A stretch of DNA of 64,000 bases from Cryptomeria japonica (Eukaryota > Streptophyta > Pinopsida > Cupressales > Cupressaceae), in the NCBI RefSeq assembly GCF_030272615.1, contig NC_081415.1:623039740-623103739 (forward strand), in the 5' to 3' direction. Of the stretch, positions 45,996 to 57,614 are shown piece by piece. Numbering within the stretch: position 1 is the first letter of the stretch; each line of letters begins with the position of its first letter. The notes beneath the pieces are model-generated. The model did not search any database. It saw only the letters and a program-made list of their open reading frames with translations, and was not told where the DNA came from. The position numbers and the translations under genes are program-made.

Positions 45996-46253
45996 CTTCT
46001 CCTTCATCTCTTATGGGGGGGACTTTTTCCTCTTTGAGGTTTTGTCCTTCTTCTTTGAGAGTCTTTTGTACATTCATCTCTCTTTTGGGGGTGAGTTTTT
46101 TCCCACTGGGTTTTCTCCCTTTCTCCGTTTGTGAGAGATTGCATTGCATAGTTTTGCTTGCATTTGCATATTGTACATGGGTACCTATCATGGCCTAGTA
46201 GCCGGGACCCATCTTGCATTGTTGACTTGACTCTTCATTCCCCTAAGTTGCAC
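45996..46253 (+). other. Copia-5 3' untranslated region
   Basis: Short T/G-rich tail with several extra G runs (45981-45987, around 46015, 46089). No gene. Confidence 0.6.
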
Positions 46254-46264
46254 TTAAGGGGGGG
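46254..46264 (+). promoter_or_regulatory. Copia-5 polypurine tract
   Basis: TTAAGGGGGGG directly precedes the 3' LTR TGTTGG. Confidence 0.85.
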
Positions 46265-46711
46265 TGTTGGTGTAAATAAATATTCATTTTGGATATTATT
46301 ACACTTACTTAAGTTAACTTAGGATAATGCATCTCTTCGTAGTTTGGATTTGAGACACTTAGGGAAGTGTGCACATAGGGATAGAGCTTGTAGGAGAAAT
46401 TCCACCTTTTGTGGTCTTATTTTGCTGTTACACTCCACATTCGGTGGGTCATCCACCTCTTGTGGAATACTATATTATTTCTCCTACCTACCCCTAGTAT
46501 TTCTTACCTACCCTTGTTTCTCATTGAGCCACATGTCATATTTGTGTGCTTATACATCCATATGTCCTTGCCTATAAGTAGTTCTATATTTATTGTATTG
46601 GTTAATCCACTTGATCATTTTTGCATATTGATGAGAATATAGTTTGTTCTTTTCATTCTATTGTCTCTTTTATGCTTTTCATTGTGCCCTTGATCTTGGC
46701 AAAATCCTACA
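46265..46711 (+). repeat. Copia-5 3' LTR
   Basis: TGTTGGTGTAAATAAATATTC to AAATCCTACA, 447 bp, close match to the 5' LTR. CAAAT follows at 46712-46716 (right duplication, one transition). Confidence 0.93.
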
Positions 46712-46716
46712 CAAAT

Positions 46717-47151
46717 TGCAAACGGATTTGGCTTTGAAAACTGTGCAAATGGATTCATCAAGACTTGAAATTTTGCAGAATGACTCACATTTATGCATAG
46801 AATTGAATCCACTTTGAGTTTATCCATGACTATCAACAGGGAAAAAGATATAATCGCTCAAATTAGGCTACTCAATAAAATCTGCATTTTGTGCCTAAAA
46901 TGCACTTTCAGCTCACCCCTCGAAATGGGTATCTGATAAACTTATCCAAGTTGAATTTTGAAAGTTGCACATCACTAAATAGGCCAAATGAAAGGTGTAG
47001 GACATGAATCCTGAGCCTTACCATCTGAAAATCAACTGGCTCCATTCTACCCCCTTGCTAACTAGGCCATTCAAACTAACTTATTTGGAGATGCAAAGCA
47101 AAAATTTGAAGTGGGCCTAAAAAATTGACTCAATTTTAATGAGTCCCAATA
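46717..47151 (-). repeat. LARD-4 left LTR, part 3 (of 3)
   Basis: Aligns with 55309-55742, from TGCAAACGGATTTGGCTTTG to GAGTCCCAATA, finishing the left LTR. Confidence 0.85.
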
Positions 47152-47557
47152 GTGGCTCTGATTGGGGATGGTTGATTGCAAGATCAACCCAAGAATCCAT
47201 ATATCTTTGGTTAAGCAGACCACCCAAAAATGGATCATTCTTCTCTTCTCATCTCATTTCAAAAATAGGGCATCCTTATTCTACCCGGACAACAGGGCAC
47301 TTTATTGAAAACCACACAACTGAAGCAAAGCACCTATACAATATATACAAACAAACTCACAACTGATTATAACTGCTCCACTTACAAACATTTACCTCTC
47401 TCAAAAATCTGATTTTCATCTCTTGATATCATGATCCAAACAAAGGCACCTTCTAGTAACAACTGAGCATAATCATTATAATCAGACCTTACCATCATAT
47501 TGTTAAAATAGCTGGTGTGCATGCCATTTATCTAATTTTGAGCTTTGTAACCACACA

Positions 47558-48704
47558 TTACTTCAACAAAAATAAGATCATGAAACAAAGCACAATAAGG
47601 GCTTTTTTCCACAAGCTGCCATACATTTCACTATCCCAATCAACTCTATCATTTGCAAGGACATCATCATGCTGAACTTGGAAAATAAAACAATCATTTT
47701 CAACATTGCAATTCCTATTAGCACTCACCTTGTTATCATTTAAATTCATAGAATGAGGGGCATTACAAAATAGCTGATGCAAACAAGGAACATGAACATT
47801 ACAATCCGGATGTGATACTTCACTATGCAGATCACACCTCATACTATCCTTGCTTATCAAACTGGAAACCTCTGCAATCTCAACATCCCATTCATGGAAA
47901 AGAATGCATACCTCTGGTTGAAGCAAATCCTCAGCTAAATCTTTTTCATCCAAACTTATATCCACCTGAAACACTTTCATTTGTGGTTTTAAATGATCAT
48001 CACATAATCCATGCCTCTTGCTTTCATCATGAAATAATTTTTCACAACCTATGCTATTGCTGTTCGGAATTTCATCAGTATTATGGACTGGTTTACCATT
48101 TACAACATCTGGTTGATGCGTTATTTCTTCATACAAAGAGTTAGAAACAAAATGAAGATTCCCCTTATGAACATTATGACACTGAAGTAGCTGGTCTATA
48201 TCTATATCAGCATTGAATAAAGCATTAGTTAAATTGCTAAAGACACCATCCATTCGATCATCATAATCATCTTCATCAGACACAGAAGAAATTGAAACTT
48301 GGTTGGAACAATCCTCAGTGTTCCATGTTTCACATTCATGAGATATTTTATCCTATGACCATCATTCTAAAAATCAAGATAATCATACTTATCTTGGCAC
48401 AACTGATCTTCTTCACCAATAGAATACTCGTCATCAGCGAAAGAAAGAAAATGAACATCGCTGCAATTTACTTCATCATATGGGTTTTCAGTATGTTCAC
48501 TAAAATTTTCTTCATAAAACCATCTATTAGATCAGCATGTTCATCAAGTATACAAACATTCAATTCACAGTCCTTTTCCGAAGAATCCTCTTCACTATAT
48601 TGCAGAAGGTCTTCATCAATAGCTTGAAGGCTCTCTAACATTTGAACCTCCTTGTCCACAACTTCAAGAGCTTTCTTAAGTTCTACAATCTTTTGGACTT
48701 GCAT
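47558..48704 (-). pseudogene. LARD-4 acidic ORF remnants downstream of gag
   Basis: Two minus-strand frames, 48468-48704 (KKALEVVDKEVQMLESLQAI, Asp/Glu-rich) and 47558-48283 (241 codons, rich in Asp, Asn, His and Cys, ending in a hydrophobic IVLCFMILFLL). They are in different frames from gag and from each other, so frameshifts probably split one longer reading frame that followed gag. I recognise no domain. The hydrophobic end could be a membrane segment or chance. Confidence 0.4.
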
Positions 48705-48786
48705 TGCACTTTTCTATTCCATGTGAGATTCCGTAAAATTTTCTCCATCTATGTGTGCTATATCTTCATTGCAATCACGCATACCA

Positions 48787-50166
48787 TCACAATTTTCTGA
48801 ATTTACTTTGTGCAATAACTTTCAAAATAGAAAGATTATCAACATGATTACAAGAAGTAAAATCTGAAGTGAAATCTGAAAATAGATTTACTTCATCCTC
48901 AACACAATTAAGATTATCAATATCTAAGTGAGGATCAACTATTGTTTGCACTAAACAATTCTGATTTTCATCATATGGCACATTTTCGCTTGCACAAACA
49001 GCAACACTTAGTAGTCCCTCTGTATTTGGTATTTCAACATCAAATACATCAGCAACATGTAAAGATTGATGGTCATCACCATCATTATTTTCATTAATAT
49101 TATCCTGGAGAGATGCATGATTCACTTGGTAGTTGGCAGCCACATAATCAGCATAACCGACATACAAATCAAATGGTACATATCCCTTGTATATATCAAT
49201 CTCTGTATCAGCATTATCACAACATTGCACACTAATCATTCCATCATTACTATGAGAAACAATCGGCATTAACAACAAAGGTTCTTGACTCTCATTCAAA
49301 TCTAAAACACATGCATCAACAAAATCATTTGGAACTGCAGAGCTTGATGCACCTAGACACAGAATGATTTGCTCAACTTCACATAGTATTCCACCATTGA
49401 AGGTGCTTTGACATGAAACAACAGCAGACACAAATTTCTTGGCTATCCAAAATTTCAAATTATTTTCCATATCCCTAGCTGTGTTAAAAGCTTCATACAA
49501 GGTTTTAGGCTCTTTGTTTCTCAATAAGAAGCTCATCTTTTCATCAAATGCACCCATATAAACATCCAGACATACTTTATCATCAAGTTTATACTTTCTG
49601 GAAATTTTGGACAAAGCTTGTGAAAATCTGATATTAAACATTGGTACCAATTCATCTTCCCTGATTTGTATATAGGTGAATTCTTTTAGCAACTCAGAAT
49701 CACTCACCTTCTCATCGAATTGATCCATGAAATCTGAAACCAATTCTTCCCATGAGGTAATAGAATTCACTGGCAAAAAAGAGAACCAATCTCTTGCATC
49801 CTCTTTTAATGACTGAATAAACAACTTCATGCATACATCTTCTTGGCAAATTTTGAATTCTCCTATCAAATCTGAAAATCTTTTAACATGTGGACATGCT
49901 GATTCTGATTTCTTCCCACTAAAAATTGGCAAATACTTTCTAATTTCTGTGGGTATGGGATTTGGGTAACTCGGAATACCTTCAAAGTTTAGAGCAACAT
50001 AATGGTTCATGATGAAACTTCTCCTATTATATGGTTGTGACACTTCACCAGGCATCGCTCTATGTGGAAATACACAAGGTTGAAAATATTTACTATTCAT
50101 TTTCCTTCTTACTCCCACAAAATGATTATACAATCTTGGATAAAGAATGAAACACTTCAAACACAA
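48787..50166 (-). pseudogene. LARD-4 Gag-like protein
   Basis: 459 codons, the longest open frame in this element. Residues about 60-260 fit the gypsy retrotransposon Gag domain: LPIFSGKKSES, then LFIQSLKEDARDWFSFLP, SITSWEELVSDFMDQF and ELVPMFNIRFSQALSKI. The C-terminal half is acidic and unrecognised, with no zinc knuckle, and no protease or polymerase follows. The first Met may be too far upstream; MNHYVALNFEGIPSYP (about 50010) is another start. The frame is open over the whole Gag domain, unlike every other gag in the window, which may mean weaker decay or later activity. Confidence 0.7.
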
Positions 50167-50980
50167 ATCCTTATACTAAAACTATTCATAACATTTCTTG
50201 ACATAGAACTTTTCCAAATTTGCATACTATAATAGAAGAACATATACTCTACACATTTCAGCAGAATAAATATGCAAATGGACTTTGAAATCCCCTCTTT
50301 CCCTCTTTACTAGTGTTGTTCAATAAATGGGAAAACTATTTTAGTAATTCAAATTTCCAGAGGAAATTGTTTTGCATTTGAAACCTCTGAAAAATACCTG
50401 GAGATTTTGCAGCTGTATAAAACTTGTAGATCTGGAGATTAACTTCCACTTTCAGCATGATCTTTTATCACAGAGTCACCACCTCTTGCACAGAGGATAT
50501 TTTGAACAGCAGAACACCATTCAACACACATTCAAATTCTTTACTGTCTCCTTCAATCTCGCTACAACCAATTCACTCTTCCAACCTATTATTGCACTTT
50601 TCTTCTCAAGCTTTTATGATGAAAGCACTTATGTGTGAATCTGGTAATTAAACCATCTGCACCTTAATATGATTCATAAGATTATCTACTAATCTTATGA
50701 AAGTCTTGGAATACAAACTTCCTTCAAGCACCGGTACAGAGACTAGAGTCGCCACCCAATAAGGAATTGGGGAAAAATTTGCATACAGCTGCAAGGACTT
50801 GCTCACAACTAAGCAATATAACTTTTATTGTTACTCCTTTATACAATATATGACATGTAAAACATTTCATGTTACAGATCCAGAACAAGAACTATCCTCT
50901 TCACCATAAAATCAATTTACACTCTGTACATACACAATGGACTGACTAACTGGATGAAATTAGGCAATTTCTATTCAGCT

Positions 50981-50998
50981 TCCCCAATAGAGTCACCA
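50981..50998 (-). promoter_or_regulatory. LARD-4 primer binding site
   Basis: On the minus strand, four bases after the LTR end GAACAACA, comes TGGTGACTCTATTGGGGA. This equals the TGGCGACTCTGCTGGGGA type site I recall from Ogre/Tat elements after CG/CHG transitions. It supports a minus orientation. Confidence 0.5.
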
Positions 50999-51002
50999 TT
51001 TT

Positions 51003-54000
51003 TGTTGTTCACCAAAAGTGATAACCCAAGAACACTTGCAAATCCTTCTATGAAATGGCCAATTTCAGTCTACAAAACACATCAGGGCTTGGACAACCTA
51101 ACATAGGACCCTAATTGATCCTCCTGCACTTCAGGTTTTGCTAGACCTAGAGGGTACACCCTTTTGATGCACTAAATACAACAATTACAGACACATAACT
51201 GCATCAACACTAAACAGATAGATCATTTCACAAGCTCAACGGGTTAGGAAACATTACAGATTGGCTAGATCTATACAAACAATAGGATGAAACATAGCTT
51301 GGAAAGAATGGAACACACACCCCTAAACATAAAGGGAAATAGATTTATCTTTTTAAATGTATATCTGAAACCATCCCCAAACCTGCAAGACCAGTGCCTT
51401 GTTCATTGGGCAACAGGGTCACACACAAAACTACAAATATGAATCATAGATGCAAGTTTGTTTTCCTTAAACAAGATATTCATGCACTAATACCTTATAT
51501 TAATGCACTATTTGATTCATTCACAAATTTATCAGATCTGGAAACATATTTCATCATTTATGACTGACTACAGAGTTTAAAACCTTCCTTGAAGGATACC
51601 CATAAACAATCACACAATTTCCTTGAAATTGACAAATCTTATCCTCCTTGAGGATTCAATTCATGATAATGAAATACATACCTAGAGACAATACTATGAG
51701 GAATGTACTCATGCCTGACACAAGCAAGACCTGCAACTAAAATCACATTTACAACAATGCACTGCAATCCTCTATACCCTGAAACAAACCAAAAGCATTT
51801 ACAAATTTGGGTCATGACATTCAGAAAGTGGAAGCCATCAAATCTGGAGCATTTTCCAAATTTTTGGAACCCTTACAACTGAGAAGAATTGGGATTAAGA
51901 AGGAGAGGGAACCCAATCAAATCTGCAATTGATTTGCCAAGTGTCTCCTCTCTAACTGAATTTCATTCTCGACCAAATTGCTCCCAAAATATCTGATCTT
52001 CACCAAAAATAACTCTATCATCGGATTCCTCATTCCAAGAGCTTTTCGAAAACATATAACACTTTATATTTTAGCCAAAATTGAGCCCTGGGCGAATTAA
52101 TTCCCCATTTGCGCACATCATTTAAATTTTTCAAATTTTAATATAGTTGAAACTATATCATTAACATGATTTTAATTTTGATTTTTGCCTCCTTTCGGGC
52201 CTGACACCTTGCCATGTGGCGGCCTCTCATTGGTCGATGGGGTTGACTAGACGCCACCTCGGATGACACTTCGTCACTCCACCATGTGTCCGCTTGCTTG
52301 TCATCCACGTCATCGCCACCTCTACGCCACATCATTGGCAATGGACTGCCACCTTGGATGATCTGCGAGATGTCTTTCCACCTGGACGTGCCACTTCACT
52401 TTCGCCATTTCGCAGACTCTATCTCACGTGCATCTTTCCTTCGCGAAGCAACGCAAGCCATTGATCTCCATCTAACATGCGCATTCTTTAACCCACTGTA
52501 TTTTCACCATTTTGTGTTTCGCTATTTCGCAGGGCTTAACTGGTGAGCAACTTCAGCCTGCGAAACTGCACGGATCATCTGATCGGTTGGAACCTGCATG
52601 ATCTTTACCTTTTCGCAATTTTGCATGGTGTAACTCATGTGCATCTTTGGCCTATGAAATCACGCGCTTCATCGTATCCTCTGGGACCTGCTCACTTGTT
52701 TATCCAACCCTTCTCTGCAAAATTCACCTAGTATCCTTGGAAAGCATTCCTATGTGGGGTCCACCTGGTCGCCGCTCAGTCACCTCCTCCATCGCCTCGG
52801 GATCCGTGCTCATGCATGGGCCCACCTTGGGTGCCCATAGGCACCGTTCGTCAAAAGCCTTTATGGCTTAGACATATTACTAGTGTGCGTTCTTTATTAT
52901 AAATACCAAAAAGGTCCCTTCCACAACGAATGTGGGATAATGCTTATGCCCAAAAACTGCATTTTGAAGGTTTTCTCTGCACTTTAATGGAAGTCTTTTT
53001 CATTTGCCTAGAATTCAATGGCCCTTTCAACCATGCCATGGCTGAGCAAGCTTGGGGTTTTCATGCTATCTCCACACGCATTTGCTTGAAGTTTTAAATT
53101 TCCTTTCTTTGCAACATTTAATCCCCTTTTAACAGTCTTTACACACTCAGATTTCATGCACAGGGGTGGAGACTGGGCTTTATGCTACTATGGCAATTAC
53201 ATTTGTTGTTAATAAATCATCACTAGCCTCCAAACAACCACGCAGAGGGAAAGAGTGTTGTTTGCTTGGTTCTGAGTTTTACATGGCCTCCAAATAGCCA
53301 CGCAGGGAAGAAGATTTGGTTCTAATTTTGCCCTTGCAAATTGTTTTGAAGATCTAACTTCTCCTTCATGCTGAATGAAGTCTGGAGTTTATCATATGCT
53401 ATGCAAGACGGAGGGCTCATTGCTGCACACTTGCCATTTAATTTCCTTTATGGTTTCAACCTACCCCTTCACTCACCACGTGAACTGCTGGGAATGTGAC
53501 TAGCATTTTGCATTTGCCATTGAATTTGATTGTGTGTTGTTTGCTGCTGCTAGAGGGATAAAAAGGGGGGGGGGGGGGGGGGGGGGCATGATTGATGGAG
53601 GAGTTATTGGCTCTTCAAACACCGCACGCACTTGCCATAATACTGCAACTTCAAAACACCATGAGCACCTTTTTGAACTATAGGCTGCCATTAAAATTGT
53701 AGAAAGTTTAACATGGTAACCACACCACATTCCATCTCACCCACCATGTCACTAGAAAAAGAGGGAAAATTCACTCTATTTGACATGCAATCCATGGGCC
53801 CCCTTTATACCACGCTGCCTTGACGAATTGCATTTGGTTGAAAGTCTCTTTTAACACACTCCACACTCTACTCACCACATAGGACCTGGAAAATTCATTT
53901 GCTATAGAAAGTTCTCAAAAAGATCCCCCAACCACAGCACATGAGGAAAAAGAACTTGCCACGATGGAGGAAAAACATTTAAAGGAGCAAATGGGAAATC

Positions 54001-55742
54001 TCTAATGTTTTTGGCAAAAGGAATTACATTCAAATAAAATGAATCTGCAACATTCCTGGAGGAGGTTAACTAAGCTATCATCATCCACCATTATCTATTG
54101 ATTTCCCACCATTGAATGGTTTGACTGCAATCGGACATGATTCCTCTTGTATGAACTTTTATCATCTTCCCTTTCAGCAATGAAGGGCTATAATGTATGG
54201 CATGAGACTGAAAACAGCCAGCCATGAAGTTTGAGCTTTGCAGCATTGTGACCATTGCATCTTTGTTGGGGCGGACACTTGACCCATTTTCAAGTTATGC
54301 CTCACTCCCAGAACAATACATATCAGATTTAGAAAGAAATCTTAAGTGATGGGGCCACATCATTCCTTCAAACTACTTTAGCAATCCCAACTTTATTGCA
54401 TCCAACATCAAACACAGTGATACATTTGATATCTCTCTGAAATGTTTGAGGTTTAAAACTAGTATGCAAAATATACATCCATCAATCCATTAATGACAAA
54501 TAACTGAAATCATCTCTCACCATCCCATTGGCGAATTGCAGTCGAGCCAAGTCAGGCCCCAAAGTGGGTCTGACTAAATTTTTTTTCATTTTCATACAAA
54601 TAGCCTTCAAAATGGTTCACGGACCTCAAACATACCTCTGGAAATGATCGGCATCATTTTCAGATCATCAGACTAAATTTTGCAACCTTCAGGCGATTAC
54701 GCCACATTTTTGCATTTAATCGCGAAGACGTAATTTTCAAACCTGTCAAAACACCTTTCTTGAGCTCGCCATCTAACAGGCATGTACTCTGATATACAAG
54801 CATGAAATCTACCAAACAGTTTCTCAAAACGAGTCCCGAGCGAAGAGATATTAATTGGCGAAAATGCCCAACTGGCTTTGTTGACACTACGAACCTGATG
54901 AAGTTAATGTCCTGGCAACACATGGTGCCTTTCTCAAAAATACCAAACGACCTCCATAGGCCCTCAAATTTGAAACATAGGTACCTTGAAGTACATATTA
55001 AAATTTGGAAATCTCAGTTTGATCACAATACTAATAGGATTCAAATGGCGCGCTCACAAAAATGGCTACATTAACTGATACAACACTGAAAGTGCAGAAG
55101 ACTGAAAATGATGGCTAAATGAACCCTTTTGAAAACCAATCAAACGGATTGGAAGAGGCTTGTAACTTGAAATGTAGCTCATCATTTATACTGAAATTAT
55201 CTTGGAGAAGACATTATGGAATGACGCTTACTGAGGCAACTTTTACGCTTATGCGAAACAGGGCTCCGAGTAGCTGTCGAAACAGGGACTTGCCAAAACA
55301 CACAAACTGCAAACGGATTTGGCTTTGAAAACTGAGCAAATGGATTCATCAAGACTTGAAATTTTGCAGACTGACTCACATTTATGCATAGAATTGAATC
55401 CACTTTGAATTTATCCATGACGATCTGTAGGGAAAAATATATAATCGCTCAAAGTAGGCTACTCAATAAAATCTGCATTTTTTGCCTAAAATGCACTTTC
55501 AGCTCTCCCCTCGAAATGTGTATCTGATAAACTTATCCAAATTGAATTCTAAAAGTTGCACATCACTGAATAGGCCAAATGACAGGTGTAGGACATGAAT
55601 CCTGAGCCTTACCCTCTGAAAATCAACTGGCTCCATTTTACCCCCTTGCTTACTGGGCCATTCAAACTGACTTATTTGGAGATGCAAAGCAAAAATTTGA
55701 AGTGGGCCTCAAAAATTGACTCAATTTTAATGAGTCCCAATA
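51003..55742 (-). repeat. LARD-4 right LTR (4.74 kb, uninterrupted)
   Basis: From TGTTGTTCACCAAAAGTG to GAGTCCCAATA. It is the intact counterpart of the left LTR and shows the empty sites of Tat-3 (about 53715) and Copia-5 (about 55302). The terminal pair is TG...TA on +, TA...CA on -. Short frames here also occur in the left LTR and are not genes. Confidence 0.85.
53565..53586 (+). repeat. Poly(G) run of 22
   Basis: GGATAAAAA is followed by 22 G. The other LTR has seven at 25924-25930. It is either repeat expansion or a sequencing/assembly effect. Confidence 0.7.
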
Positions 55743-56137
55743 GATTAATTTCATGATTGAGAAAGAAATAGAGTTGTACATCATTATCAATAGCAAAATC
55801 AGAATATGTCGCAGCGGCAACTAATTGTACTAAGGTATTATGAATTAAGCAAATGTTGAAGGAAATAAAGGTAAAATGCAAACAACCTATAATTATTTAC
55901 TGTGATAATTCAGCAGCAATTGATATATCTAAGAATCCAGTATTTCACTCTAAAACTAAACATGTTTCTATCAAATATAACTTTCTGAAAGAGAATGTTG
56001 AAGCAAAAGAAGTGAGATTGGTTTATGTGAATACTAAAGAGCAGATTGCAGATATCTTTACTAAGCCTTTTCCTAAGGAAACTTTTGAATATCTCAGAGA
56101 GCATCTTGGGGTTATACCCTCACCGGTAGAGACTTAG
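55743..56137 (+). pseudogene. Copia-1 RNase H C-terminal part
   Basis: Continues the RNase H cut at 23368: R-L-I-S then TGA (W fits) and TAG (Q fits), SEYVAAATNCTKV, IYCDNSAAIDISKNPVFH, KHVSIKYNFLKENV and ADIFTKPFPKETFEYLREHLGV. The frame ends at TAG 56135. Together with 22477-23368 it accounts for the copia C-terminus apart from the internal deletion. Confidence 0.88.
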
Positions 56138-56502
56138 TCAGTTAATGATTAGCATCAAACCGACAAAATTTATAGAGAAACCTTTTTCCAACTTTGATGG
56201 AGGAGAGCTACTTCTCAGGAGGAGTAGTTGGATATAAAAATTGGTTATTATAATTGGTTCTATGAATTGGTTGTATCTGGTATTTATATTTCTTTTCCAT
56301 TTGATATCAAAGGGGGAGAGATATCTATGGAAAAAAATTATCCTTTGGGGAGAGATTATTGGGGAGTGATATATACTCTCTACATTTGTATTTTGATTTC
56401 TGGTATTGATCTATTCTAGAGATTGTTGGTTTTTTGGCATTCTGTTTTTGGCACTTAGATGTTTTTCCATCTTATGTTGCCATCAATGCCAAAGGGGAAG
56501 AT
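56138..56502 (+). other. Copia-1 3' untranslated region and polypurine tract
   Basis: AT-rich tail with TTGGTATTT words and two purine tracts, AAAGGGGGAGAGA near 56309 and AAAGGGGAAGAT at 56491-56502, the second directly before the LTR. No gene. Confidence 0.7.
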
Positions 56503-57614
56503 TGTTGGTATTATGGATGTTTTGCATTATTTTTGTCATGGATGTCAACACTTATCAACACTTATCCTTCTGGAGATCTTTGGTTATGTTGAACCAGCAC
56601 ATTATGTTCACTAGCAAGTTCAGTGACTTATGCACAGTCATTGATATATCACTCACTAGTAGGTTATATTGTTCACCGATACTAAGGATAAATTTTTATC
56701 ATCTGGAGATCACTTGGTTATATCAAAGACATGGTTTGGACACTTGGTTTTGGTATTTTGGTTATTGGTCTGATTGGGTTGACATATTTGTTGTTACCAG
56801 CAAATTGGTCTAGGTTATGGATCGGCATGCATTATCTATCCCAGATCAGCACGACACGTTATGGAGATGATTTAATTAATTGAATAGTGTTGTAATTGTA
56901 TTTATCCAACATGATGCATGGCATTTTGAATTATCTGTAATTGATTTAATTTTAATATTCTTAATTAGCCAACCTACACATTTGTTCTTAGTTTTTGGTA
57001 TATATGTAAGATTTCATTTGTGAGATGATGTGACTAAAAAAGAAGATAGGGAGATGATATATGGTTATGGTATTGTAACATGGTATGTGTGAATATTGAA
57101 GATTATATGATCAGACCATAGAGAAGGTTCAAGGAAGCTTTGAAGGTGATTATCAAATCTTAACTGGTACTGAATTGAGCATTGGAGATGATACTTTGAG
57201 CAGTACATTATCATTGGATTTAATCATCCAATTGTAGTCAATGTGACTCCTATTTTGTGATTAAGCAGTGAGCTCTAGGCAGTTGGCCTTATGGCATGTG
57301 TAGACCCCATTTATATACACATACTATCTGCAGTAGTATCATCTAATTATGGGTAAGGTTTCCCACCATGGTTTTTCCCCTTACAGGGTTTCCACGTACA
57401 ATCTCTATGTTATGTGTTGTGGATGTTGTTTCTCTTTCTGTTATATGCATTGAGTTTCATAGGTATTAATATTAACTGCTAGTCTATCTACCGACATTAA
57501 GTTTGGTCTACCGATATCAAGTATCAAGTATCAAGTTTGATTAAGTTATATTTGGGTTGAAATTAATTGACAACTAATTTACCCCCCCCTCTCAGTTGCC
57601 TCTGGGTCCTAACA
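56503..57614 (+). repeat. Copia-1 3' LTR
   Basis: TGTTGGTATTATGG to GGTCCTAACA, 1112 bp, matching 1-1087 with moderate divergence. Confidence 0.9.

Larger units (their letters stand above)
39954..46711 (+). mobile_element. Copia-5: Ty1/copia retrotransposon
   Basis: 6.76 kb with short LTRs (449 and 447 bp), a perfect initiator tRNA-Met primer site, a G-rich polypurine tract and copia domain order: gag, protease, integrase, RT, RNase H. Near-perfect duplication CAAAC/CAAAT and an empty site in the right LARD-4 LTR confirm the ends. The genes are full length but broken by many stops, mostly TAG where Gln fits. Confidence 0.93.
47152..51002 (-). other. LARD-4 internal region
   Basis: 3.85 kb between the long LTRs. 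The minus strand holds gag-like frames (47558-50166). The ends carry similar words in inverted orientation: TGGCTCTGATTGGGGA at 47153-47168 (+) and TGGTGACTCTATTGGGGA at 50981-50998 (-). Outside the frames it is AT-rich and I see no other gene. No clear polypurine tract is visible at the left end. Confidence 0.6.
23369..55742 (-). mobile_element. LARD-4: gag-only LTR element with ~4.7 kb LTRs, itself interrupted
   Basis: Two long direct repeats, 23369-47151 (less Tat-3 and Copia-5, leaving about 4.69 kb) and 51003-55742 (4.74 kb), flank a 3.85 kb interior. The interior has only a Gag-like gene, on the minus strand, and no RT or integrase. Flanking GATTG/GATTA (or a perfect AGATT if one base is allowed between) is the target duplication in the Copia-1 RNase H gene. 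The orientation is taken from the gag strand and a primer-site match at 50981-50998. It is best called a large non-autonomous derivative (LARD or gag-only type) of a gypsy element. Confidence 0.8.
1..57614 (+). mobile_element. Copia-1: Ty1/copia retrotransposon split by nested insertions
   Basis: Outer element of the nest. LTRs at 1-1087 and 56503-57614, an initiator tRNA-Met type primer site, and gag, protease, integrase, RT and RNase H fragments occur in Ty1/copia order (integrase before RT) in three blocks: 1145-3773, 22477-23368 and 55743-56137. Removing Tat-2 and LARD-4 leaves about 6.5 kb, a normal copia length. The first ~20 bases of the 5' LTR lie outside the window, so the left target duplication cannot be seen. 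Stops and frameshifts throughout show that it is dead. Confidence 0.9.

Noticed and set aside
49066-49272. Ile-rich plus-strand frame
   Set aside because: Shadow of the LARD-4 gag frame on the minus strand.
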